A stretch of DNA of 30,214 nucleotides from Condylostoma magnum (Eukaryota; Ciliophora; Heterotrichea; Heterotrichida; Condylostomatidae): contig CAKKTI010000067.1 of assembly GCA_920105805.1 (NCBI GenBank), positions 45,727-75,940 on the forward strand. Reading direction: 5' to 3'. Shown here piece by piece: positions 1-9,000 of this stretch; position 1 is the first letter of the stretch, and each line of letters opens with the position of its first letter. Below the pieces are notes generated by a model. It had not been told where the DNA came from, made no database searches, and saw nothing but the letters and a program-made list of their open reading frames with translations. A program made the translations under genes and the position numbers.

Positions 1-783
1 ATAGGTCTAGTTATTTTCATAGCCATAGAGAATGAGATGGTAAGTGACTGGCTTGAAAGCTTTCTCATATGGGTAGAAGAAAATGAGGTACTAGGTGGGT
101 TTGTTTTTATACTAGTATATATTATAGCTACAGTCCTATTCATCCCGGGACTAATTTTGACCCTTGGAGCTGGCTTTGTATATGGTAATATATACGGAGT
201 AGCATTAGGAGTATTAGTAGGCACCGTTATTGTTTTCATCGGAGCTTCAATAGGGTCAATACTAGCAATGCTACTAGGAAGATACGCATTCAGATAATCC
301 TTGCAGCAAACTGTCCTAAAATACCCTAAATTCGTAGCAATTGAAGAAGCAATAACAGAAGAAGGAATTAAGCTAACTTTACTATTAAGACTCTCTCCCT
401 TAATTCCATTTAACGCTTTTAATTACTTCATGGGCATCACATCTGTAAAGTTACTGCATTACTGTATTGGCTCATTTGGTATGATTCCAGGAACAGTTGC
501 ATATGTATATTTTGGAACTGCCTTGAGCTCAATAAGTGAAGCTGCCCAGGGAGATGCTGAAGGAGGTGAAATCCAGTTAAGTTTGATTATTGTTGGGTCA
601 GTTTTAGCTATTGTTGCAGTTTGCTATGTTTCGTATGTAGCTAAGAAAAAGATTAATGCATTAGTATTGCAATAGTAAACTCAATAATAAAACGAGGAGG
701 AGTAATAAAACGAGGGTGAATAAGCACAAGAAAATAGTGCTCAATTAGCAGAACCAGCATATTAACAGGAGTAAATAACTTAG
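1..783 (+). CDS. TVP38/TMEM64-family (VTT domain) membrane protein, 5' end outside window
   Basis: Polytopic membrane protein of the VTT (SNARE-associated, DedA-like) family. In eukaryotes, members of this superfamily such as TMEM41B and VMP1 act as lipid scramblases in the secretory pathway. The reading frame is open to the left edge and the first visible codons already encode a hydrophobic helix, so the ATG at 37 is probably internal. The family signature is clear: a GAGFVYG turn, a helix ending LLGRYAFR, then RLSPLIPFNAFNYFMG and a GMIPGT loop, and a last membrane helix followed by KKK. A TAA at 296-298 lies inside the core and must be sense (Gln). The C-terminus is uncertain. TAG TAA at 673-678 could end the protein, but the following codons spell an acidic Gln/Glu-rich tail with coding-like composition, so I extend to the TAG at 781-783. 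The family is secure; the end is not. Confidence 0.85.
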
Positions 784-811
784 TTAGTATATCAAAATCA
801 AAAATATTTAC
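784..811. other. Convergent intergenic spacer
   Basis: This AT-rich stretch of about 28 bp lies between the chosen stop of the VTT gene and the TAG stop of the kinase gene. Both 3' UTRs would have to be very short or overlap here. No TGA is in frame for either gene, so the terminators are TAA or TAG. The boundary depends on which of several TAA/TAG codons really ends the VTT gene. Confidence 0.5.
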
Positions 812-2242
812 CTAAGATACTTTAAGCATCATTTCTTTAAACTCTTCAAAACTTATCTTCCCGTCCTTTTACAAATCAGCATCTTCAATCATTTATCTTA
901 TCTTAGCCTTAGGAATCTTTTTATTAGCTCGCTTAAAAGCTTCTCTAAGATTATCCTCAGTGATGCTTCCAGTGGCATCTACATCAAACTTTTTAAATGC
1001 CATCCAAATCCAATGTTCTTCTAACTTTATTCTTGAGCGTAAAGTAGCTGCAATGAATTCCGAGTAATTAATACGTCCATCCCCTAGTATATCAGCATTT
1101 TTCATAATTTCCTCAATTTCTCCTTACTGCAAATTCACACCTGAGGATTCCAAGGCTTCTCTTAACTCTCTTACAGACAAGTACCCGGAAGCATCAGTAT
1201 CGTATTGGTCAAACGCATTTTAAAGCTCTTATAGTTACTCCACATTCAAATACTTAACAACTACAGACATAGCTTCTTTCTAAAAATCACTCTAGGCTTT
1301 ATAATGTCTAAATGATTAAATTATATCAGGGTCAACTTGTAACTGTGCATTAGAATTATTAGTTTTAAACCAGGGATGTTCTAAAGCTTACTCAGCTGAT
1401 AGTCTTCTAGCAGTGGTTCTTAGCAGCAATTTGTTTACCAGATCCTTAGCCTAGTCAGATATATTAAATCACCTACTTCCCTTCATGGAATGACTTCCAT
1501 ACTTTATATTATCGAAAATTTAATGCTGACTTTAACCAGGAAATGGCATAGTCCCACTTAAAAGCACGTAGAGTAATATCCCAGCACTTCACATATCACA
1601 TTTTTCAGTATATTGGCCCTCTAGCACCTCTGGTGCTACAAAATAAGGAGTGCCTACCAAGGTCTGCATACTTTTAAATGCTTTTCCAAAGCGAGTAGAA
1701 AGTCCAAAATCAATCATTTTTAATTTAGAGCTTTCACTTTTATCTACAAACATAAAATTGTCTGGTTTAATGTCCCTGTGGCAAATTCCAAGTTTATGCA
1801 GATGATTTATTGCCCTAAGTATTTAAGTCATTAGTCGCATAGCTACATTTTCATCATAACAATTAACCTTAATCAACCTATCAAATAAATTTCCACCTGA
1901 GCAGTACTCGGTGATTAGATGCAGGTACTTTTAATCCTCGTATACATCATACAGCTTTATTATATAAGGATGATCAATGTTAAGTAAAAGCTCTACTTCA
2001 TCTCTTAGTAAATGTAAATTTCTTTTAACCTTTGACTTATCAATTGATTTTATTGCGGCTATGTATTTGTCATTACTGTTATGAGTTCCAAGTCTAACAA
2101 TCCCGAAATGACCAGAACCAAGCACTTTCCCAAACGAAAAATCACTGTGAATATCAGTCGTTATTACTGACTTGTGGGCTGTTTTGCCCCTATACACTGA
2201 TCCTTTGTTTTATTTCTTAGAATTACTACAGCAGTTCCCCAT
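812..2242 (-). CDS. Calcium-dependent protein kinase (CDPK) with four EF hands, 476 aa
   Basis: Ser/Thr kinase activated by calcium through its own calmodulin-like domain. The start at 2242 gives MGNCCS, a classic N-myristoylation plus palmitoylation signal placing the kinase at membranes. Kinase landmarks in order: glycine loop GSGHFG, catalytic lysine in AAIKS, HRDIKPDN catalytic loop, DFG, GTPYFVAPE, and DMWSAG, whose Trp is encoded by TGA (1589-1591). A second TGA (1469-1471) encodes the Trp before NISD. A junction segment leads to four EF hands: DTDASGYLSVRE, DILGDGRINYSE, DVDATGSITEDN (Asn instead of Glu at position 12) and DLQKDGKISFEE, in which loop position 3 is a TAA-encoded Gln. 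The protein ends LKVS at TAG 812-814, at the normal CDPK C-terminus, with no in-frame TGA beyond. It lies 47 bp downstream of the KIF-binding protein gene. No intron is needed. Confidence 0.95.
1589..1591 (-). other. In-frame TGA read as tryptophan (kinase DMWSxG motif)
   Basis: The minus-strand codon TGA occupies the Trp of the near-invariant D-x-W-S-x-G motif of kinase subdomain IX, with normal kinase sequence on both sides. This is the strongest single piece of evidence that TGA is sense. Other in-frame TGA codons in Trp-compatible places are at 1469-1471 (kinase), 4452-4454 (unknown protein), 5832-5834 (EF-hand protein), 16185-16187, 21887-21889 and 25868-25870 (giant protein), and 29997-29999 (coiled-coil protein). 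Confidence 0.9.
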
Positions 2243-2289
2243 TTATACCGAAATATTTATTGAATGCATTTAGCTTAAAATAGATTAAT
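2243..2289. other. Intergenic spacer between KIF-binding protein and CDPK genes
   Basis: This very AT-rich 47 bp must hold the 3' UTR of the upstream gene and the promoter and leader of the kinase gene. The upstream gene's frame has TAG immediately at the boundary, a TAA four codons later, and no TGA for more than 200 nt, so termination is by TAG or TAA. Confidence 0.7.
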
Positions 2290-3936
2290 CTAACTATTGC
2301 TCATTTCAGCATTAACTTGACTTATTCTCATAGGAAGTAATCCAACCATCTCATTAGCAATTCTTAAATGCTCGTCAAAGTCAGGCAATGCGCTTTTGTA
2401 CTTTCCTTGGTTTATTTCTTTTAAGTAATCCAAAGCTTTCTCATACCAAATTAAGCTCTGGCGCATGTACTCTATTCTAATCTCTCTTTTCGGGTGTTCT
2501 AGCTTACCGTATAATCTAGCAATTCCGAAGATCAGATTGCATTGGGACTGTATTACATCTGATGCTGAGTCATCATTTAACTCGAATGTTTTAATATATT
2601 CCATCAGTTCTATTTACTTTTGAATAGATTTATGTGCAAATTCAATAGCCTTGTTATACAGGGACACAGACGGCTTCTTCTTCTATAGTATTTAATTGAA
2701 TTTTAGGTCATAAATATCGACGTATATTGTTGCAACCTCATTCATAAGTCTTTGCCATAACTAACTGTATGACTATTTATTCAAATCAATTGTATATTAT
2801 TCTAATAGATCTAGTCTTCTATTAAGCATTGCTAGTACCCTAGCATCGCTTTCCTCAAAATAACATAAGTTTTTGTATAGTTCACTAATATCCTTCTTCA
2901 TTTCTACATGCTCTGTTACATACCCGTCAATTACAAAGTATTCAAATGACTTATTAAGTTGTGTGTTAGCTTCCTTGAATAGCTCTTTAGCTTAGTCAAT
3001 ATTACTAGGAGGCTCGTAATTAGGAAATGGTATTTAAAGCTCCTCAAAACATATGCATTGCTCATGAACCTCAGGTGGAGTTTCTAGCCCTTATGACTAT
3101 AACTCAACTCCTAATCTCAGTAATTATCCGAAGGTTCTACCCAATTGCATGTTTAAAGTACATCTCAGTTTTCTTTTTTAATCAGATGGAATTAGACTAT
3201 AAGCACATCTTAGTGTATAGATTGCCTAGTTGATATAATTATTTTCCGAGTAATACTCAGCAATATTTATTGAGTTAATCGCCCAGTCTTTAGTGTCATA
3301 ATCTCCGCTTACTATCTACCGTCGCATTGTCTCTCCACAGTAATAAGCAGCTTTTTCCTTTTCAGCAGTTTTTGAGTAAGCTTGTGCCTTATAAAACAAA
3401 GTAAGAGTCAAATTCTACTCAACTTTCCTAGGATTGATGCCTCCTTCAATTACAAATCTAAATTAATCACTTGAAGATAAATAATAGTTGAAATTAGAGG
3501 AATGTATAGGATCTTCGTAATTTATTAAAATATGATACAATTATTCAGCTTTGTCAAAGTATTAAATGCCATCTTCGATATATCCCTTATTACATTGCAG
3601 AATCCCCATAGAATTCAGTAGATCCTGTATTGTAACACCGTGTTAACATGCTTTACTTGGAGAAATTGAAAAGAAAAGCCTAAAAGACTCGTCATAATGC
3701 TTTCCGCTCTCAGTTATTTCTTCTGTTTCAAAAAAGTTCAGTCCTAAAAGATATTCTACTATTCCTCGGGCCAATTTGCTGCTTTCATCTTCCTCATTTA
3801 ATTCTTATAGTAAGTTTTATAAAATCTCTCTGGCTTTGTACTTAAAATCATAAGGCCTGGATTCATCTGCTTCCTAGGCCATGAAGAACTCAACCTGCTC
3901 AATTTTATACTAGAAATCTGTGTAATAGTAATCCAT
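2290..3936 (-). CDS. KIFBP: KIF-binding protein (KBP/KIFBP) homologue, 548 aa
   Basis: TPR-like solenoid protein. In animals it binds kinesin motor domains and blocks their attachment to microtubules. Similarity to human KIFBP, from memory, runs along the whole length: an N-terminal helix pair around VEYLLGLNFFETEEI (human VIEFHLGVNHIDTEEL); LLNSMGI followed by an Asp/Tyr-rich TPR helix (human NNLGI); KDWAINSINIAEYYSEN (human IEWAINAATLSQFY); EYFVIDGYVTEHVEM (human EFFQIDGYVTDHIEV); and a C-terminal IARLYGKLEHPKREI and NEMVGLLPMRI (human VARLYGKI and KEMVSLLPTKM). Length is slightly below the human 621 aa. Numerous TAA/TAG codons fall inside and must be Gln. The ATG at 3934-3936 is the first that leaves the KBP region intact. 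The stop is TAG 2290-2292. It starts only 5 bp after the stop of the preceding gene on the same strand. Confidence 0.93.
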
Positions 3937-3941
3937 TTATA

Positions 3942-5513
3942 TTATACTCTAAATAAATTCCTTGGAGATACAACAGCTGATCTTATTTTAACTTCTTTTA
4001 TAGGACAAAGCTTCTAGAAATTGCTTTCACTTATAAACCTCCTATGAACTCCCTTATTTGCCAGCCTTTAATTCTCGTTTTTCAAGAAGTGCTTTAGTAG
4101 TCTAGTTTTGCTGTAGTCAGGGCTTAGACTTTGTTTTATTAAAGGATCGATTATCCTTTCCTTTCTTTGTATTTCCTTATGATATTCCTTAATAGCTCTC
4201 ATTTCAGATGCTTGTACATTATTTCTCAGCGGAGGAGCGAAATGAGTAATTTAACTCTTAGTCTTTTAATGAGATACTGCAATTTGTCGTAAATTAGCAT
4301 TTCCACCGTTGGGTATAAATCTTTTATTAAGTCTTACAGAATGATATCGTCTTAATCTATGTTGTCTCTTTTTATAATTTTAGCTAAATTGGCCACTAAT
4401 GCCTAATCTTTTCTTTAATTCCTGCAGTCTTTCTTATTCTGGAGTCTCAATTCAACCAGAATCACATGTAGAGATTTTATCACTTATGTCTTGGTTATTC
4501 GTATCTTTTTTCATAGTTTTCCACATAAGTTCGATAAAGTGAGCATTGTTAGTAGGAGGTTTCTTATAGGATTTCATAGTTGGGGATCTTTCTTAACTTG
4601 TCTCCTCATCTTGAATTTATATTTCAGTGAATTTTCTTGGTATAAAATTGCTTTGAACTCTGCTTCTAGCTATGTTTTCCTTAAAAGCCTCGATTTCTTT
4701 GTAATTTCTGATTCTATTTTAAGCTAAAAATGTATTAGGACATAAACACAGTGTTGGTATGTCAAGAATATGCAGTTTTTGGTATTAGCCACTTATTGTA
4801 ATAATTTTTATTCTTACAACTCTTTTCTCTGAGAACTCTTCGATTATTTAAACAAGATTATTAGCAATTTTATGAACTGCACTTATTATTTTGTAATCTT
4901 TGACTATCACTTTTTAAGTCTTTGCTTCATACGAGGAAATGAAAATTTTTCCTTCCAATGCTCCGTGATTTAATTATAACAGTAAGGAATAAACTCTTTC
5001 ATGATTAAAATTATTCGGTATGTATTAGGACACTTATCTCATTTCTAATCCCTATAATTGATTTCTTAGTAGATCTGAGATATCATATCCATTTAAAATT
5101 TTTTTGGATCCCATTAATTTAACATAGGCACATGGATTTATTGGGTCAAATGATGTATCGTCTTCTTTCAGTATAGGATTTAGAAGGAATGATCTGAGTA
5201 AGGATCTTGTATTTTGGTATTATTTTTTGGATTATCTTACAAAGCCTTCTTAAGAATTGAAAAAGTAAATATATAAGTGATCTCCTTTACAAATTCCTGT
5301 AGGGCATATAATAAACTTTTTGCGAGATCGCTGTAAGGTTTGCAGTATTCAGCCCATACTTTTTCGCTCCATTTAAAAGTTATATTATTGGATATAGGAA
5401 GTATTCTATTTACTTAATATTAAGTGTTATGATAAGTATTGTTTTATTAGCTCTATTAATCTCTGTATGATATTGTTCATTAAATTGTGAAAACAGTTAT
5501 ATAAGTTAGGCAT
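3942..5513 (-). CDS. Unrecognised 493-aa protein, three exons
   Basis: I do not recognise this family. The model joins 5513-5414, 5358-5241 and 5205-3942 (1,482 nt, an exact multiple of 3), with two GT-AG introns restoring one continuous frame. The N-terminal third is rich in hydrophobic and aromatic helices (NNIIQRLIELIKQYLS, then KSLLYALQEFVKEITYIF). A central region contains DPINPCAYVKLMG, then a beta-strand-like stretch (GALEGKIFISSYEAKTQKVI). The C-terminal half is basic and low complexity, with KKRQHRLRRYHS and many Lys/Arg. One TGA (4452-4454) reads as Trp. The stop is TAA 3942-3944. The start at 5511-5513 follows a candidate 29-nt leader intron; an upstream start would need another exon. 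The frame and intron logic are well supported; no function can be proposed. Confidence 0.75.
5206..5240 (-). other. 35-nt intron
   Basis: On the minus strand it begins GTAAGA and ends ACAAG. Without removal the frame breaks between two clearly coding stretches; removing 35 nt joins them as KKAL-SLLRSF in one frame. Confidence 0.75.
5359..5413 (-). other. 55-nt intron
   Basis: On the minus strand it begins GTAAAT and ends AAAAG. Its length (remainder 1 on division by 3) is what is needed to move from the N-terminal frame to the frame of the next exon, giving a join through QHLILIWAEYCKP. A competing unspliced reading through this interval gives a Gln/Asn-rich, less coding-like peptide. Confidence 0.6.
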
Positions 5514-5527
5514 TTAATGAGCTATGT

Positions 5528-5556
5528 CTAAGACAAATGAGTTAAAATAAACATAC
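5528..5556 (-). other. Candidate 29-nt leader intron
   Basis: Minus strand GTATGT at the 5' end, TTAG at the 3' end, with a pyrimidine-rich 3' half. It lies just upstream of the chosen ATG of the unrecognised 493-aa protein, so it would be a 5' UTR intron, or would join a short upstream coding exon I could not define. Confidence 0.4.
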
Positions 5557-5606
5557 CTTAATCAAAAGTCTTAAGTTAAATGATACTGCAAAAAATATAA
5601 AATAAA

Positions 5607-5963
5607 CTAATCTTTTGCTGAATTTGCTCGTCTAAGCTGATCGGTTCTTCTAGTCCATGATTTATGCTATTAAATCTGGCACAAATCATAAGTAATTTCC
5701 TCATCTGAATGCCCATTAGCCTTTACTTGAGTCCAGAAATGAATCCATTCATCAAAATCGATTTATCCATTTTAGTCCGTATCAACATCATCAAACATGG
5801 CCTTAGCATTAATATGAGCAAAGTTCTCAGTTCACCATTTAATAACCTCTTCCCTTTCAATAGTTAAACTACCATCGACATCAATTTCTTAAAATATTTC
5901 CGTAGCAAGATCGTAGTTTTATTACGACAATCTCGCAGTATTCCTACTATTTTTCTATCCCAT
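5607..5963 (-). CDS. Small EF-hand protein with N-myristoylation-type start, 118 aa
   Basis: Small calcium-binding protein. It begins MGQKNSRN, fitting N-myristoylation (Gly2, Ser at the sixth position). The first EF loop is DVDGSLTIEREE, in which the usual Gly at position 6 is Leu, so binding there may be weak. The second is canonical, DTDQNGQIDFDE, with two of its residues encoded by TAA (Gln). Between them, IKWWTENF has its second Trp as TGA (5832-5834). A basic tail follows and the stop is probably TAG 5607-5609. An earlier TAA/TAG pair at 5667-5672 could instead end the protein at 97 aa. The ATG lies in the same reading frame as the giant gene upstream, separated from its stop by only 36 bp, so the boundary is marked by position and not by frame. 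Confidence 0.85.
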
Positions 5964-5999
5964 ATTTAAAAATTATAATTTATAAAACTAAATATTTTA
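5964..5999. other. 36-bp AT-rich spacer between giant gene and EF-hand gene
   Basis: Read on the minus strand in the frame of both neighbours it contains TAA, TAG and TAA codons but no TGA. Apart from the G of the single TAG it is entirely A/T. It must contain the 3' end of one transcript and the start of the next. Confidence 0.7.
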
Positions 6000-6053
6000 C
6001 TAAACTAGAATGAGTAATAGTAGGAAATTGAGGAGTAAGGCTACTGCTGAATC
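6000..6053 (-). other. C-terminal hydrophobic tail, probable GPI-anchor signal
   Basis: The protein ends DSAVALLLNFLLLLILV with no charged residue after the hydrophobic stretch, then TAG TAA. Small residues (D-S-A) before it could serve as the attachment site. This arrangement is typical of GPI-anchored ciliate surface proteins. A single C-terminal membrane helix with no cytoplasmic tail is the alternative. Confidence 0.65.
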
Positions 6054-9000
6054 TTGCTTAGTTACTAAAACAGCCAATTCTTCCTCGGGCTTTACACTTA
6101 CTATTACTTAGTAAACATCGTAGGACACATCAGGGTATTCTGGTCTAGTGTTTTCTCCACTGATGTATACAGCGTATTCGTGATTAAACTGTAGTCCTGT
6201 GAATTCTAATTGAACATGCTTTCCAATATACGCCTTTGATGCTTTTCTATAGTCTTCTAATTGCTGGTTATATGAGTTCATTCCTTCCACGATTTGTCTA
6301 CTAGTAGGCTTTCTTTCCTCAGTTCCCAAAAGAACTCCATGCATAACACCAGGCTCGTTGGTATAGATGTCTAGAACAACTTAAGATCCATTGGTGCTGT
6401 ATACTTAAGCGGAGTAGACTTCAACTGGTTTGTAGTACTTTTTGTAAGTAAATTAGGAAATAGAGACACTAGAATCTAAAGTAGGCATTAACTCTTATAA
6501 AATACTCTTCTTAGTATCGAGAGTCTGTACTAGCTTATAAGGATCTCCAAACTCTGCATCAGGGGGTACAGTCAATACTAACTCGTAATAATTAAACTCA
6601 TCAATTGAGCTTTACATCCTTCTACCTTATCCGATAATGTTATCAATGTTCCTTTCATTTGCTCGGAAATACGATGGATTTATACCTAAGGCTCTGGCTA
6701 CTGCTAGAATAGCAGTATTTGAAGAAGAAGGAACTATAAAGTAGATTCTAAACAAAACAGGATCGTAAGGAGCACTGGTTCTAAAGCTTAAATGTTTCAC
6801 TTGTGGGGAAGTAGAGCTAGTAATAGCAAACACATCATAAAAAGTAGCTTCTCTAAGTCCACCTACCTAAAATTGCGCAATCCTTGAATTCCCTCTAGTC
6901 TGAACATGTCCGAAGATTTCCTCTACATTATTGCCAGCAAGTTGATTTTAAGCTATTATTTACTCCGGAGTTGGTTAAATAGCTCCCTGAGGAGTAACCA
7001 TGTAGTAAAACTCACCTGGTTCTTCTAAAATTGCTTTGATTCTGGAAGTTACTCTTTAAGCACTCAAAACTGTCCAGTGTTCTATTGTATTTAAGGTGGC
7101 TGAACTGGTTATTTAGACGTCTTAGAAGGTTTTAGTAAGTTTGTAAGGAGCTGAGCCTGGGCCAAGCAGTGTGTATTATATTTTACCAGGTTGGGCCTAG
7201 TCTGAAGCGATTATGAGGAAGTTAGCTAGTGTTTGTCCAGGAGCTATATAGATTGGATTAGGTGAGATTTGTACACCACTAGGAGCTAGTCCATTAATAT
7301 ATACGTCATTCTGACTTGCTATCTCTAATGTAACAACTCCTCCATTGTATGTCTGTCCTCTCTTCAAGGGAGGTAATTCATCAAAAGTAACAGCTAATCC
7401 ACCTTAGGCAGGTAATACAGTGAGGAATAGTGGCTGTATATTACTGTATTAATCAAAAGCATTAATACCCTCATCTTTCTCCCAGTATATTTCATACACT
7501 CCTGGTGTTGTATTTACATTAACTCCAATGCTAAACTCTACTTTCTAGGACAGAATTCCTTAGAACTCTATAGGGTTTGGAGTGACAGTAATGCTAGAAT
7601 TGTCTATTATGGGAATTACTTTTAATTTATCAAATGCAGGAACGCCCAAATTCATATAAAATCCTCCTTTTGCAGTACCAGCAATTACTTCGGCAGTTGA
7701 AGGTGATGCTACGCTGTAAGAATTAGAAGTAAAGTTGAGATAGCTTACATTGTCAACGTTATAGAAAGATCTGCACATAACTATATTTTAAGTATCTCTG
7801 TATGTTCTTACATTAAACACATTGCTTAGTCCAGGGGATTTGGGTGTAGGGACATTGTATATCTTTAATTGCACATCATTAGCCTCTGCTGGAATTGATG
7901 ATTATAGGTTCTCGACTATCAATCTAGTTTTTCCTGACCAATCCTACCATTTACAAGTAGGGGATTAAACGTTATCTTAGTATATAAGCTCACAGTTTTC
8001 TTGATCTCCCAGTACTAAATCGCCTATATCTTTAGGGAAATCTACTAAAATCCAGTCATTATTTGAAATTTCGTATTCACAGTTGTTAAATTAAAACTCG
8101 TACATTGTATTTGTGGAAACTCTAGCATCTTAGGTAGTAATATCAGTTAAATCTAATGCCTCAGGCCCTTGCTCAATCACTAAAATACCTCCTTTGTTTG
8201 TATAAGATTGAACGTGATTTGTCTTTTTGTTCATTGTGAATAGAGTGAAATGGCCAGTATCTCCAGCAGATGGATTCATTACTCCATATAACAAAATTTT
8301 AACGTGCTCTGTTTCCTCGACACTGCTAGAAAATCCTTATATAATGATTTCACTTTGAAGAGTGTTTATAGTGCATGGCTCTGAGCTAGGCTGAGTTTAA
8401 CAGTAAAAGTCGACAGAACTGGATATAAGATTTCTTGAATAATCATCAGGGAATCTTAAAACAACCACAGAATTGTTCTTATTTAGCTTCTGGTTAGGTA
8501 TAAACTCAATTTCCATATAGGATATCTCTCCCGCGTTTTAAGGCCAGAAGTGTAGTTAGTTGACATATAGTTCCTTGGGGGCCGCGAAGATTTCTAAAGA
8601 TTTTTGAGTTGTAAGAGTTGCACTTAATACCACACTATCGTATGAGGCCTAAGCTACGAAATTAGTATATGTCCCACCTTGTGTTATGGTAACAGGTTTG
8701 ATTGTTACATTGAATGTCTAATTAGCTCTAGTATCTCTATTAATTACTAATGTCAAAGTTTAGCTTTGCACGGTGCATGAGTGATACAGTACAATAGAAG
8801 TGTCAATAGAGCATACGATGTCTTCTAGAGTAAACTCATTAGGCATTGTTACTGATATTTCAGAGTATTCGAATAGTTTCACCTATGGAGAAATTGAGAA
8901 GGTTAACTTAGTAGGAACTCCAGCTGTTCTGTATTCTGGTTTAATGTTTGTTATCATAGTTCCTGCAGATGCAATCGATCCCCAGGGAATAGTTCCATTG

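Noticed and set aside
779-811. Intron-like sequence after the CDPK stop (minus strand GTAAAT ... TACTAACTAAG, 33 nt)
   Set aside because: Splicing it would extend the kinase into sequence antisense to the VTT gene with no domain sense; the kinase already ends at the normal point after EF hand 4.
1319-1840. TAA/TAG read as glutamate, as in peritrich ciliates or Blastocrithidia
   Set aside because: Some positions, such as the one before ILRAINHLH and those in SDFQKEAM of the kinase, fit Gln better. A few positions are neutral, so this is a judgement and not proof.
3027-4727. + strand frames at 3027-3233 and 4491-4727
   Set aside because: They are antisense to the KBP gene and to the unrecognised gene, both of which have coherent minus-strand coding sequence there.
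5360-5640. Unspliced reading of the 5' part of the 493-aa gene beginning at an ATG near 5652
   Set aside because: It needs only the 29-nt intron, but gives a Gln/Asn-rich, irregular peptide and overlaps the basic tail of the EF-hand gene; the spliced frame gives regular amphipathic helices.
812-6002. Karyorelict-type code with UGA as the only stop
   Set aside because: KBP, CDPK and the giant gene have no in-frame TGA at their expected ends; requiring one would fuse unrelated proteins or run them far into neighbours.
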